From Streptomyces filamentosus (GTDB lineage: Bacteria; Actinomycetota; Actinomycetes; Streptomycetales; Streptomycetaceae): DNA of 64,000 nucleotides. The notes beneath the pieces are model-generated. The model did not search any database and was not told the DNA's origin. It worked only from the letters and a program-made list of their open reading frames with translations. Location: NCBI RefSeq assembly GCF_014654895.1, contig NZ_BNBE01000001.1, forward strand, positions 1,550,001-1,614,000, read 5' to 3'. Below, in pieces: positions 19,234 to 27,839 of this stretch (its first letter is position 1; each line of letters starts with the position of its first letter). The translations under genes and the position numbers were made by a program.

Positions 19234-19274
19234 GGCGCGGCCCCCGGTTCCCCCACCGGGGGCCGCGCCCTTTT
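19234..19274 (+). terminator. strong rho-independent terminator
   Basis: GGCGCGGCCCCCGG (19234-19247) pairs perfectly with 19256-19269, loop 8 bases, followed by CTTTT. It starts 10 bases after the protease stop codon. Confidence 0.92.
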
Positions 19275-19336
19275 GCGCAGGTGGGAGGGGGTGAGGAAGG
19301 AAGGCGATAACCGGAAGGGGTGGGCGATGCCGGGAG

Positions 19337-19380
19337 GGATAACGGACCGATAAGAAGTCGAAGTCCCTCCCTCCTAACGT
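19337..19380 (+). promoter_or_regulatory. SARP-type promoter of the secreted-peptide gene
   Basis: Heptamers GGATAAC (19337-19343), CGATAAG (19348-19354) and CGAAGTC (19359-19365) are spaced by exactly 4 bp, then 9 bp lead to TAACGT (19375-19380) as the -10 box. An extra CGATAAC lies at 19305 but out of phase. The arrangement and even the CGAA of the third heptamer match the phospholipase promoter. Transcription should start near 19387, giving a leader of about 88 bases. Confidence 0.78.
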
Positions 19381-19474
19381 CTGTGGATGTCAGAACGAAC
19401 CGCCCGGGGAACGGACCGGCAGGGCGCCGGAGGCCGGGGGCGGGTGATCGAGAGATCGAAAGGACGTGGGGGAC

Positions 19475-19657
19475 ATGCGCAACGGACACCTGGTCAAGAC
19501 GGTGAAGACGGTCAAGTCGGCCGTGGCGGTCGCGGCGTTCATCGCCGGCGCCGTGCTGACGACCGGTACCGCACTGGCCGCCGAGGCCCCGGCGACGGCG
19601 ACGACCGCCGCGGCCGGCGGGACCACGGTGGTCGTGCAGACCGAGCCCTGGGACTGA
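19475..19657 (+). CDS. small secreted peptide precursor (60 residues)
   Basis: The encoded peptide has a basic N-terminus with a short repeat (HLVKTVKTVKSA), a hydrophobic core (VAVAAFIAGAVLTTGTALA) and a likely signal-peptidase site at ALA-AEA near residue 35. This would release a mature peptide of about 25 residues, AEAPATATTAAAGG then TTVVVQTEPWD. It has no Cys, so it is not a disulfide-rich antimicrobial. I do not recognise the family. ATG 19475 is preceded by a GGGGG run about 2-7 bases and AAAGGA about 13 bases upstream. Codon use is typical of real genes, unlike the alternative frame starting at 19387. The SARP-type promoter and position next to an AfsR-type gene suggest a regulated export peptide, possibly a signal; this is inference. 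Confidence 0.7.
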   Translation: MRNGHLVKTVKTVKSAVAVAAFIAGAVLTTGTALAAEAPATATTAAAGGTTVVVQTEPWD

Positions 19658-19732
19658 CGCCCGGCGATCGGAAGACGTGACACCAGGGGGACGAACGCCT
19701 GGGCCGGGCACCAGGAAACCGGGCCCAGGAAG

Positions 19733-19766
19733 ACCGGGCTCCGGAGACTGCGCTCCGGAGCCCGGT
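19733..19766. terminator. 14-bp stem bidirectional terminator
   Basis: ACCGGGCTCCGGAG (19733-19746) pairs perfectly with 19753-19766 across a 6-base loop. It sits between the convergent peptide gene and SARP gene and can end both transcripts. Confidence 0.85.
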
Positions 19767-19771
19767 CATGT

Positions 19772-19853
19772 CCGCGGCCGGTTCGGGCACGTCCGCAGCC
19801 GGTTCGCCCGCGGCCGGTTCGCTCACGCCTGAGGCAACTCCGCGACCGGTTCG
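19772..19853. repeat. four copies of a 14-bp repeat spanning the SARP gene 3' end
   Basis: CCGCGGCCGGTTCG occurs at 19772-19785, 19793-19806 (one change), 19808-19821 and 19840-19853 (one change). The last copy encodes the EPVAE end of the SARP protein; the other three lie beyond its stop codon. This suggests local duplication at the gene's 3' end. Confidence 0.7.
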
Positions 19854-22800
19854 GCCAGTTCGGTGCTTCCGTTCAACTGGGCCTGGAGCAGGTGCAGTCG
19901 GCCCAGCAGGACGGTGCTTCCGGTCTCCTCGGCCAGGTCGAGGGCCGCGTCGAGGTCCTCGCCGGCCCGGTCGGCGCGTCCGGCCCGCAGCCGGGCCTCG
20001 GCCAGCCCCAGCAGCACGTAGGCCATGCCCAGCCGGTCGCGCTTGGCGCGGACGATCCCGGCCGCCTCGGTCAGGGCCGCCTCCGCCTCCGGCAGCCGTC
20101 CGGCCGCCAGCAGGGCCCGGCCGAGCCGGTGGAATGCCTGGGCCGCGCCCCGGGTCGCGCCGAGGCCGCGGGCCAGCGCGACGGCCTCCCCGCCGAGGCG
20201 CACGGCCTCCTCGGGATCGCCGGCGTCCAGGGCGATCTGCGCGAGGTTGTTGAGGGCGTGGGCCTGCGCGGAGAGGTCCCCGGCGGCCCGGAGCGCGGGC
20301 AGCGCCCCGTCGAGGAGGACGCGGGCCCGGTCCGCGTCGCCGCGCTGCCGGACGGCGACGGCGAGCTTGCAGGCGTTCAGCGCGGCGCCGTAGACCTCGC
20401 CGCCGGCCCGCAGGACGCCGTCGGCCTCCTCCAGGAAGCGGATCGCGTTCTCGGACTCGCCCCGGTAGAGCAGGGAGGCGCCCAACTCGCCGAGCATCAC
20501 GCCCTCGCCCTGCCGGTCGCCGGCGGCGCGGGAGGCCGCCAGGCCCTCCTCGCAGAGGCGGCGCCAGCCGTCGGTGTCGCTGCGGATCTCGCAGAAGCCG
20601 ACGGTGGAGGCGGCCAGGTCCCAGGCGAGCGCGGCGAGCCCCAGCCGGGCGGACTGGGTGACGGCCGCCATCAGGCAGTGGCGTTCGGAGTCGAACCAGT
20701 CCAGCGGGCGGTCGAGGAGGTCGTCCAGGAGGTCCCGGTCGACGTGCGGGCGGGACGCCGGGCCGTGCACCACGGAGTGGTCGCCGCCGTACTCGCGGCG
20801 GTGGGCGGCCTCGGCGACGGTCAGCCAGCTGTGCAGCGCCCGGTCCCGGTCCGCCTCGGCGGCCGGGCGGTCGGGGTCCTCCTGGGCGCGTTCGCGCGCG
20901 TAGAGGCGGAGCAGGCGCTGGAAGCGGTAGCGGTACTGGCCGGTGGCGTCCGGCCCCGAGACCTCCAGGAGGTGGGCGTCGACGAGCTCGTCCAGGTACT
21001 GCTCGGCGGTCTCCACCGGACAGTCCAGGAGGGCGGCGACGGCCCAGGCCGGCACGTCGGGGACGTCCAGCAGGGAGAGCCGCTGGTAGACGGAGGCGAG
21101 GCGCGGCGACAGGCAGCCGTAGCTCAGCTCGAAGCTGGCCCGGACCCGGCTGCCGCCGAGGCTGAGCTCGTCCAGGCGGCGGTGCTCGTCGGCGAGCCGG
21201 TCGGCGAGGCGGCGCACGGTCCAGTGCGGGCGGGTGGCCAGCCGGGCGGCGGCGATGCAGAGGGCGAGCGGCAGCCCGTCGCAGAGTTCGGCCAGCCGGG
21301 TCGTCTGCGCGGGGGAGGCGACGGTGCGCCCGCCGGTGACGATCCGGTCGAGGAGGGCGGTGGACTCGGCCCCGTCCAGCACCCCGAGGGGCACCCGGAC
21401 GGCGCCGTGCCGGAGCACCAGCTCCTCCATGGTCTCCCGGCTGGTGACGACCACGCAGCAGCCGCCGTTGGCCGGCAGCAGCGGGGCGACCTGCGCGAAG
21501 GAGGAGGCGTCGTCCAGGACGACGAGGACCTGACGTCCCCTCAGGAGCCTGCGGTAGAGCGAGATCCGGGACGCCTCGTCGTCGGGCAGCCGGTCGCCGG
21601 GCGCGCCGAGCGAGCGCAGCAGCCGGCCCAGGACCTCGCCGGGGGCGGCCGGGGCGGAGCCCAGGTCCACGTGGAGGCAGCCGTCCGGGAAGGCCGCGGC
21701 CACCCGGTGCGACCAGTGCACGGCCAGCGCGGTCTTGCCGATCCCGGCCACGCCGGTGACCAGGGCGACCCGGGGCGGCTCGCCGTCGCCGCGGCCGTCG
21801 AGGAGGGCGTCGAGGACCTCGGTCTCGGCGGTGCGGCCGGTGAAGGACGGGATGTTCGGCGGCAGGTCGGACGGCGCGGCGGGCCCGGCGGGCGACCCCG
21901 GCGGTGCGGCCGGGACCGGCGGGACGGGACGGCGGGCACCGTGCGCCGCGGGCGGGTTCCCGGCCTCCTCGGCCGCCACGGGCGCCGGGGTCACGTCACG
22001 TACGCCGTGCACGTCGCGTACGTCACGCGTGCCGGTCGCGGCGGGCGCCGTGGACACGAGGGGTGCGGCGGGTACCTCGCGTACGACGGGTGCGGCCGGT
22101 ACGTCGCGTACGGGGTCGTGCACGGTCGGCGGGGCCGCGATGGCCGGGTCCTCGCGGAGGACCGCGTTGTGCAGCTCCCGCAGTGCGGTGCCGGGTTCGA
22201 GGCCCAGTTCGTCGATGCTCAGCTGGTGTCCGGCGCGGAAGGTCTCCAGGGCGTCGGCGCGGCAGCCGGAGCGGTACTGGGCGAGCATCAGCGAGTGCCG
22301 GGTGCGCTCCCGCAGCGGGTGTTCCCTGACCAGGGCGGCCAGTTCGGCGGTGAGCTCCTGGTGGCGGCCGAGGGCGAGGCGCAGCTCGGCGTGGCCGTCC
22401 AGCGCGTTCAGCCGCTGCTCCTCCAGCCAGCACGCCTCCTGCTCCAGCGCATAGCCGGTGAGCCCGTCCAGAGCGGGGCCCCGCCACAGGGCGAGGGCCC
22501 GGCGGTGGGCGTCGGCGGCCTCCGCCGTCCGGCCGGAACCGGCGAGGGCGGACGCCTGCCCGGTCAGCGCGAGGAAGTCGACGAGGTCGAAGCCGTGGTC
22601 CCCCGTGTCGAGCCGGTAGCCCGGGTGGGAGGTGACGATGACCTCGCCCTCGACACCGGCCTCCCGGAACAGCTTGCGCAACTGGGCGACGCAGATGGAG
22701 ATCTGGGTCCGGGCGGTGGGCGGCGGCGAACCGTCCCAGACGGTCTCGGCCAGCTCGTCCACGGAGACCGTCCGGCCGTGCCGCAGCAGGAGCAGGGCCA

Positions 22801-22885
22801 GCACCGCGCGCTGGCGGGCGCCGCCGAGCCGGATCTCCCGGTCGTCACAGGTCAGTCTGAGCGTCCCGAGCAGACCGAAGCGCAT
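19823..22885 (-). CDS. AfsR-type SARP regulator (second, 1020 residues)
   Basis: The N-terminal winged helix begins MRFGLLGTLRLTCDDREIRL; the activation domain follows to about residue 250 (ending ELGLEPGTALRELHNAVLRE). A low-complexity linker about residues 255-345 is built of near-repeats such as VRDVPAAPVVREVPAAP and RDVRDVHGVRDV. The NB-ARC has P-loop VTGVAGIGKTALAVHWSHRV and Walker B VLVVLDDASSFAQV. The last 350 residues are TPR-like helices. ATG 22885 was chosen; a TTG at 22894 with GGGAGG 10 bases upstream is an alternative adding three residues. It is divergent from the short SARP gene and convergent with the peptide gene. Its TPR part is a plausible, unproven, receptor for a peptide. 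Confidence 0.93.
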   Translation of the reverse strand: MRFGLLGTLRLTCDDREIRLGGARQRAVLALLLLRHGRTVSVDELAETVWDGSPPPTARTQISICVAQLRKLFREAGVEGEVIVTSHPGYRLDTGDHGFDLVDFLALTGQASALAGSGRTAEAADAHRRALALWRGPALDGLTGYALEQEACWLEEQRLNALDGHAELRLALGRHQELTAELAALVREHPLRERTRHSLMLAQYRSGCRADALETFRAGHQLSIDELGLEPGTALRELHNAVLREDPAIAAPPTVHDPVRDVPAAPVVREVPAAPLVSTAPAATGTRDVRDVHGVRDVTPAPVAAEEAGNPPAAHGARRPVPPVPAAPPGSPAGPAAPSDLPPNIPSFTGRTAETEVLDALLDGRGDGEPPRVALVTGVAGIGKTALAVHWSHRVAAAFPDGCLHVDLGSAPAAPGEVLGRLLRSLGAPGDRLPDDEASRISLYRRLLRGRQVLVVLDDASSFAQVAPLLPANGGCCVVVTSRETMEELVLRHGAVRVPLGVLDGAESTALLDRIVTGGRTVASPAQTTRLAELCDGLPLALCIAAARLATRPHWTVRRLADRLADEHRRLDELSLGGSRVRASFELSYGCLSPRLASVYQRLSLLDVPDVPAWAVAALLDCPVETAEQYLDELVDAHLLEVSGPDATGQYRYRFQRLLRLYARERAQEDPDRPAAEADRDRALHSWLTVAEAAHRREYGGDHSVVHGPASRPHVDRDLLDDLLDRPLDWFDSERHCLMAAVTQSARLGLAALAWDLAASTVGFCEIRSDTDGWRRLCEEGLAASRAAGDRQGEGVMLGELGASLLYRGESENAIRFLEEADGVLRAGGEVYGAALNACKLAVAVRQRGDADRARVLLDGALPALRAAGDLSAQAHALNNLAQIALDAGDPEEAVRLGGEAVALARGLGATRGAAQAFHRLGRALLAAGRLPEAEAALTEAAGIVRAKRDRLGMAYVLLGLAEARLRAGRADRAGEDLDAALDLAEETGSTVLLGRLHLLQAQLNGSTELAEPVAELPQA

Positions 22886-22978
22886 CGATGACAACCCGGG
22901 CCCCCCTCCCTGAGAATTGTCATGATCATAATAGTTGGGGGCAGGGGTCCGACAGAGGGACAAAGCGAACTCCCCTCG

Positions 22979-23090
22979 CCCGGACGGGGAGCCGTGCGGA
23001 GGCCCGGACGGGGTCGGACGGAGGGCCGGACGAGGGGCCGGACGGGAGGCCCGGGCGGGATCGGACGGGGAGCCGGACGAGGGGTCCGGA
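22979..23090. repeat. degenerate CGGACGGGG tandem repeat between divergent SARP genes
   Basis: About 110 bp are made of near-copies of CGGACGGGG, CGGACGAGG and GGAGCCG units, for example CGGACGGGGAGCCG at 22981 and again at 23064. No coding frame. It separates the AT-rich promoter of the minus-strand SARP (TATTATGATCATGAC, around 22922-22933) from the plus-strand SARP box. Confidence 0.6.
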
Positions 23091-23094
23091 GCGG

Positions 23095-23138
23095 CGATAA
23101 GCGGCCGATACCGGGAGGATGGGCCGCCCTCCTACGGT
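23095..23138 (+). promoter_or_regulatory. SARP-type promoter of the short SARP gene
   Basis: Heptamers CGATAAG (23095), CGATACC (23106) and GGATGGG (23117) at exact 11-bp period, then 9 bases, then TACGGT (23133-23138). The two first heptamers are nearly identical to those of the peptide promoter. The ATG follows the -10 box by 7 bases, so the mRNA is probably leaderless. This points to autoregulation or control by a neighbouring SARP. Confidence 0.78.
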
Positions 23139-23145
23139 CGGTCCC

Positions 23146-24000
23146 ATGACTTCCACGACGCCCTTCCTGGAGACAGCGCTGCTCGGCCCGGTCCGCATCA
23201 GGGACGCGTACGGCGTCACGCCAGAGGACACGTACGGCGTCACGTCAGGGAACACGTACGGCGTCACGCCAGGGGCCGCGTCCGGGAGAACCGGCGGGAA
23301 GGCCGAGAACGCACTCGGCGGGGCGAAGCCCCGTACGGTCCTCGCGGCCCTGCTGCTCGCCGAGGGACGGGTCGTCCCCGACAGCCGGCTGATCCGCGCC
23401 CTGTGGGGCGAGTGCCCGCCGGCCCGTGCCGTCGCCCAGCTGCACACCTACGCCTCCCGGCTGCGCGCCCCGCTCGGCGGGGCCGCCCGGCTGGAGCGGG
23501 TGGGCCGCGGCTACCGCCTGTCGGCCGTGGAGGGGCGGCTCGTCAGCGACCACCTGCTGTTCACGGAGCGCGCCGCGCTCGGCGGCGCGCTGCTGCGGCA
23601 GGGCGACGCGCGGCGGGCCGCCGCCGTCCTGCGCTCGGCGCTCGGCCTCTGGCAGGGCGAGGCGCTGGCCGACACCACCGAGCACCTGGCCCAGGAGGAA
23701 CGCCCCTGGCTGGAAGAGGCCCGGCTGACGGCCCTGGAGGACCGGATCGAGGCGGAGCTCGCCACCGGCCTGCCGCACGGCCTGGTCGCCGAACTGACCG
23801 GTCTGGTGGCCCGGCACCCGCTGCGGGAGCGGTTCCGCTCCCTGCTGATGACCGCCCACTGCCGCGCGGGCCAGCCCGCGGCGGCGCTGCTCCAGTTCCA
23901 CTCGGGCCGCGAACTGCTCGCCGACCGGCTGGGCGTCGACCCCGGCCCCCTGCTCACCCGCACCTTCCAGCAGGCCCTGTCAGGCGAACTCGCAGCCTGA
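23146..24000 (+). CDS. short SARP regulator (DNA-binding plus BTAD only)
   Basis: A 284-residue activator of the DnrI/RedD size class. After TALLGPVRIR (first strand of the winged helix), an insertion of three 8-residue repeats, DAYGVTPE, DTYGVTSG and NTYGVTPG, interrupts the fold. It resumes at GGAKPRTVLAALLLAEGRVV. The BTAD spans about residues 135-280 and ends LADRLGVDPGPLLTRTFQQA. No Shine-Dalgarno sequence precedes ATG 23146, but a TACGGT hexamer 7 bases upstream fits a leaderless start. It is divergent from the large SARP at 22885 and followed after 20 bp by a convergent gene. The first C-terminal helix LEEARLTALEDRIEAELATG is typical. Confidence 0.9.
   Translation: MTSTTPFLETALLGPVRIRDAYGVTPEDTYGVTSGNTYGVTPGAASGRTGGKAENALGGAKPRTVLAALLLAEGRVVPDSRLIRALWGECPPARAVAQLHTYASRLRAPLGGAARLERVGRGYRLSAVEGRLVSDHLLFTERAALGGALLRQGDARRAAAVLRSALGLWQGEALADTTEHLAQEERPWLEEARLTALEDRIEAELATGLPHGLVAELTGLVARHPLRERFRSLLMTAHCRAGQPAAALLQFHSGRELLADRLGVDPGPLLTRTFQQALSGELAA
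23203..23274 (+). repeat. three in-frame 24-bp tandem repeats inside the short SARP gene
   Basis: Units at 23203-23226, 23227-23250 and 23251-23274 share the core CGTACGGCGTCACG and differ at three or four bases. Each encodes eight residues, so copy-number change keeps the frame. They lie within the DNA-binding domain. Confidence 0.92.
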
Positions 24001-24020
24001 CGAACAGTTCTGACCCTCCC

Positions 24021-24602
24021 TCACCCGGAGATCAGGTCAAGCACGGCCGGCACGTCCGGCACGCCCACGGCGGGATCCTCCAGCGCCTCCAGGACCACGT
24101 CCACGGCCTCGTACGCCCACTCCGCCCGGTCCGCCCCGCCCGCGCGCCACAGCCAGAGGATGGCGGCCCCGGCGTAGCAGAGCGCGTAACGGGCGGCGAG
24201 CCGCTCGGCGACGGGCCCCTCGGGAAGTTCGGGGCGCTCGGCCAGTTCCCAGTGCAGCCAGTCGGCGGCCTCGGTGAGGCGCCCCGCACGGGAGGCCATG
24301 GGGCTCCCCGCCGTCTCCCGGCTCAGCGCGGGCAGGGACTGCACCAGCACGCACCCGCGCCCGTCGTCCACCCCGGCGTCCTTCCGCGTCCCCGCGGACC
24401 CCCCGGAGATCCCGGCCGCCGCGCAGAACAGGGCCCCGCCGTCGGTCCTCTCCCCCGCGAACCCGCGCACCAGCTGCGGAATCCGCCCCAGCAGAGCGGC
24501 CGGCGGCCCCTGGAGCACCGCGGAGGTCACCGCGGCCTGCCCGGGCAGCAGCCGCACGATGCCCATGGCGTAGTCGAGTACGACGTCCCGTGCTGTCTCC
24601 AT
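24021..24602 (-). CDS. uncharacterised helical protein
   Basis: A 193-residue protein I do not recognise. ATG 24602 has a good GGAGAGGAG 5 bases upstream. It starts METARDVVLDYAMGIVRLLP, has a Gly/Ala-rich middle, and ends with helices including AADWLHWELAERPELPEGPV and ARYALCYAGAAILWLWRAGG. The last part faintly resembles the C-terminal helical domain of acyl-CoA dehydrogenases, but no FAD- or substrate-binding residues are visible and the protein is far too short for that enzyme. It has no signal peptide. It is convergent with the short SARP gene, the stops being 20 bp apart. Confidence 0.7.
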   Translation of the reverse strand: METARDVVLDYAMGIVRLLPGQAAVTSAVLQGPPAALLGRIPQLVRGFAGERTDGGALFCAAAGISGGSAGTRKDAGVDDGRGCVLVQSLPALSRETAGSPMASRAGRLTEAADWLHWELAERPELPEGPVAERLAARYALCYAGAAILWLWRAGGADRAEWAYEAVDVVLEALEDPAVGVPDVPAVLDLISG

Positions 24603-25015
24603 GCTCGCTCCTCTCCCTGGGCCCCGCCGCGCGGGGGCGGAACACCAACGTGCCGGAGGCGCCTGCACGACTTCTGTATTTCCTCCGCACTCCCCGCTCC
24701 CCACTCCTCCCGCCCCTTCCCGCACCCCGCTCCTCCCGCCCGTCTCCGCACCCCACCCCGCCTCCGCGTCCCACTCCCTCTCCCCCCTTCCCCGTCCCCC
24801 ACCACCCCGGGGCGGCGAGGGACGCACCTACGACCTGTACGCCCGCCCCCACCCCCCTGGCGAACGCAGCCGCCCCTTTCCGGCCACCCTCACTTCCCGA
24901 TGACAACGTTTCCCTCCCCGCCACGGCCCTCGCGGGAAACACGAAGGGCCCGGCCCCGCCCGGCGCGGCAGGGGCGACCGGAGCATGGGCGACCGGAACA
25001 GGACCGTGCCGGAGC
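24603..25015. other. non-coding stretch with a long pyrimidine tract
   Basis: From about 24670 to 24810 the plus strand is almost entirely C and T with few purines. It is non-coding: frames across it give only Pro/Ser/Arg-rich translations. It lies upstream of the helical-protein gene and downstream of the NIPSNAP gene. No clear terminator or promoter could be assigned. Confidence 0.6.
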
Positions 25016-25753
25016 TCACCGCAGCGCCGACCGGCCGGTGGGCGCCAGCCGCAGCCGCTGCGGACCCCTGGCGAAACGCTCCGCGAGCACCGGCCGCACC
25101 TCGTCCCTCCAACGCCCGGATTCCCGAACGTCCTTCAGGTGCCGGTCGAGGTGCTCCTCGCCGGCGAAGCGCGCGAACCACACGAAGACCTCCTCGTGGA
25201 GGCGTACCGGCAGCGCGGGAAAGGTGTTCGGGGCGTGCTCCGACCGCAGGTGCGCCAGCGGCTCGCCACCGGTCTCGTCCAGCACGGGAAGCACGTGCCG
25301 CCGGAAGAAGTCGGCGAAGGCCGCGTCGAACGGCTCGCGCCCGTACCAGATCGTGGCGAGGACGACCGAACCGGGCGACGGCGCCGGTTCACCGGGAGCC
25401 GGCCGAGCGCCGACCCCCACGGCGAACCCGCCGTCCTCCGAGGCGGCCCGCAGGAGCAGCACGTCATCGGAGTCGACCATCGTCGCGTTCGCCGCCTCGC
25501 GGTGCTCGCGCCAGACCGGCCCCCCGTAGAACCCCTCCAGGGCCTCGGCCCGCCCCTCCATGCCGTCGAACCCACGGATCCAGACGAACCGATCGGGATC
25601 GTCCAGATCCCGGAACTGCCCCAGGATGCTCATGCCCTCGGCCTCCTGGGACTCGACGAACTCCCGGTCGAACAGCTCGATCAGCACGTCCCGCCGCCCC
25701 GGGCGCAACGTGTACTGCCGCAGCTCGAAAACGGAACACCGCGAAACGTCCAC
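25016..25753 (-). CDS. NIPSNAP-family protein
   Basis: A 245-residue protein made of two NIPSNAP-like (dimeric alpha/beta barrel) halves. The first starts SVFELRQYTLRPGRRDVLIE and contains FRDLDDPDRFVWIRGFDGME; the second contains YGREPFDAAFADFFRRHVLP and HEEVFVWFARFAGEEHLDRH. Substrate or partner is unknown; the fold is shared with small monooxygenases. GTG 25753 is preceded by GGGAG 8 bases away and is preferred over a TTG at 25783 that lies too close to its own AGGA. The upstream region shares the motif CTGTTACAAC with that of the neighbouring Rrf2-type regulator gene, so the two are likely a regulator-target pair. Confidence 0.85.
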   Translation of the reverse strand: MDVSRCSVFELRQYTLRPGRRDVLIELFDREFVESQEAEGMSILGQFRDLDDPDRFVWIRGFDGMEGRAEALEGFYGGPVWREHREAANATMVDSDDVLLLRAASEDGGFAVGVGARPAPGEPAPSPGSVVLATIWYGREPFDAAFADFFRRHVLPVLDETGGEPLAHLRSEHAPNTFPALPVRLHEEVFVWFARFAGEEHLDRHLKDVRESGRWRDEVRPVLAERFARGPQRLRLAPTGRSALR

Positions 25754-25786
25754 CGACCCCACTCCCGCCTCCCGCCGAAACAATTC

Positions 25787-25796
25787 CTGTTACAAC
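25787..25796. promoter_or_regulatory. CTGTTACAAC motif upstream of the NIPSNAP gene
   Basis: The same ten bases occur in the regulator's own upstream palindrome at 26287-26296. The other half-site here is degenerate. The site lies 34 bp before the NIPSNAP start codon, a sensible operator position. Confidence 0.55.
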
Positions 25797-25833
25797 AAAC
25801 CCCGCACCAAGGACCGCCCACGGCCCCCGCGCC

Positions 25834-26262
25834 CTACTCCCTCAGCACGTCCCGAAGGACATCCGCGATCGTCACCGCCGCCAACTCCCGCCGCATGGCC
25901 TGCTCGACCCGCCCGTAGACCCCGCTCAAAGCGGGCCGGATGCCCCGGCCGACCGGACACTCCAGATTCGGCTCACTGTGATGCAGGGCGAACGGCGGCC
26001 GCCCGTCGACGGCGTCGTGCACCTCCAGCAAGCTGATCCCCTCCGGCGCCCGCGCCAGACTCCACCCCGCCCCCGCCCCGTGCCGAACCTCCACCAGCCC
26101 GGCCCGCCGCAGCTCACCGAGACTCCGCCTGATGACCACCGCATTGCTCTTCACACTGGCCGCGACCTGCTCCGAGGTGAGCACCCCCTCCCCCCGCCGA
26201 TGCGCCAACGCCAACCAGGCCAGCGCATGCGCCGCAATGGTCAACCGACTGTTCGCCGCCAT
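25834..26262 (-). CDS. Rrf2-family transcriptional regulator (YwnA-like)
   Basis: A 142-residue regulator. The winged helix is visible as RLTIAAHALAWLALAHRRGE, LTSEQVAASVKSNAVVIRRS and LRRAGLVEVRHGAGAGWSLA. There is a single Cys (ECPVGRG) in place of the three-Cys cluster of Fe-S Rrf2 proteins such as IscR and NsrR, so it probably does not bind a classic cluster; single-Cys redox or ligand sensing is possible. ATG 26262 has AGGAGGGG directly upstream. It likely represses its own gene and the downstream NIPSNAP gene on the same strand through the shared palindrome. Confidence 0.88.
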   Translation of the reverse strand: MAANSRLTIAAHALAWLALAHRRGEGVLTSEQVAASVKSNAVVIRRSLGELRRAGLVEVRHGAGAGWSLARAPEGISLLEVHDAVDGRPPFALHHSEPNLECPVGRGIRPALSGVYGRVEQAMRRELAAVTIADVLRDVLRE

Positions 26263-26273
26263 CACCCCTCCTA

Positions 26274-26296
26274 GTCGCAACAGCTTCTGTTACAAC
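26274..26296. promoter_or_regulatory. operator palindrome upstream of the Rrf2 regulator gene
   Basis: GTCGCAACAG (26274-26283) and CTGTTACAAC (26287-26296) form an inverted repeat with 8 of 10 matching positions around a 3-base centre. It lies 12 bp before the regulator start codon. Confidence 0.65.
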
Positions 26297-26397
26297 CACT
26301 TCCACCGTCAAGCACCCCACACACCCGCCACACCATCCCCCAAGCACGAACGGCCCGCCCCGCTTCCACGCGGGCCAGGCCGTTCACACACATCCGG

Positions 26398-27486
<1,089 letters not shown>

Positions 27487-27839
27487 GGTGGCGACTTCCC
27501 TAGATACGGATGAGGAGATGCGGACGATGGGTCGATCCCCCAGTTTACGGGGGGTCCGGCGCGGTCCCCACCGGCCGTCCGTCACGGGACCCGCCGCGGG
27601 ACCCGGCGCGGAGTCCGTCACGGAGTCCGTGCGGGGTGCGCCTCGGGGGTCGGCAGCAGGGTCCGGCACGGGGGTCCGCCTCCCGGGCCGCCGCTTCCCG
27701 CCGTCTCCCGCCGCTTCCGGCCTGTTCCGGGCGGTCTCCGGGCGATCCGCTGCCGATCTCCGGCCGATCTGCGGGCCGAGGTCACTCGAAGGGCGTGTCC
27801 CGGGCCCGTCCCGCCGCCTCCCCGACCTACGTTGGTGAG
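27487..27839. other. non-coding stretch between divergent ychF and DUF6542 genes
   Basis: No coding frame is convincing. It contains short repeats of CGGAGTCCGT and GGGACCCG (about 27585-27635) and CCGCTTCC/CGTCTCC units (27690-27720). It must hold the promoter of ychF; the opposite promoter is the TACGTT hexamer at 27828-27833. Confidence 0.55.

Noticed and set aside
19387..19680. A leaderless 97-codon frame starting at the predicted transcription start of the peptide gene
   Set aside because: Its codons include CGA, GGA, AGA and TCA at high rate and the product is a low-complexity Arg/Gly chain; the overlapping 60-residue frame has normal codon use and a signal peptide.
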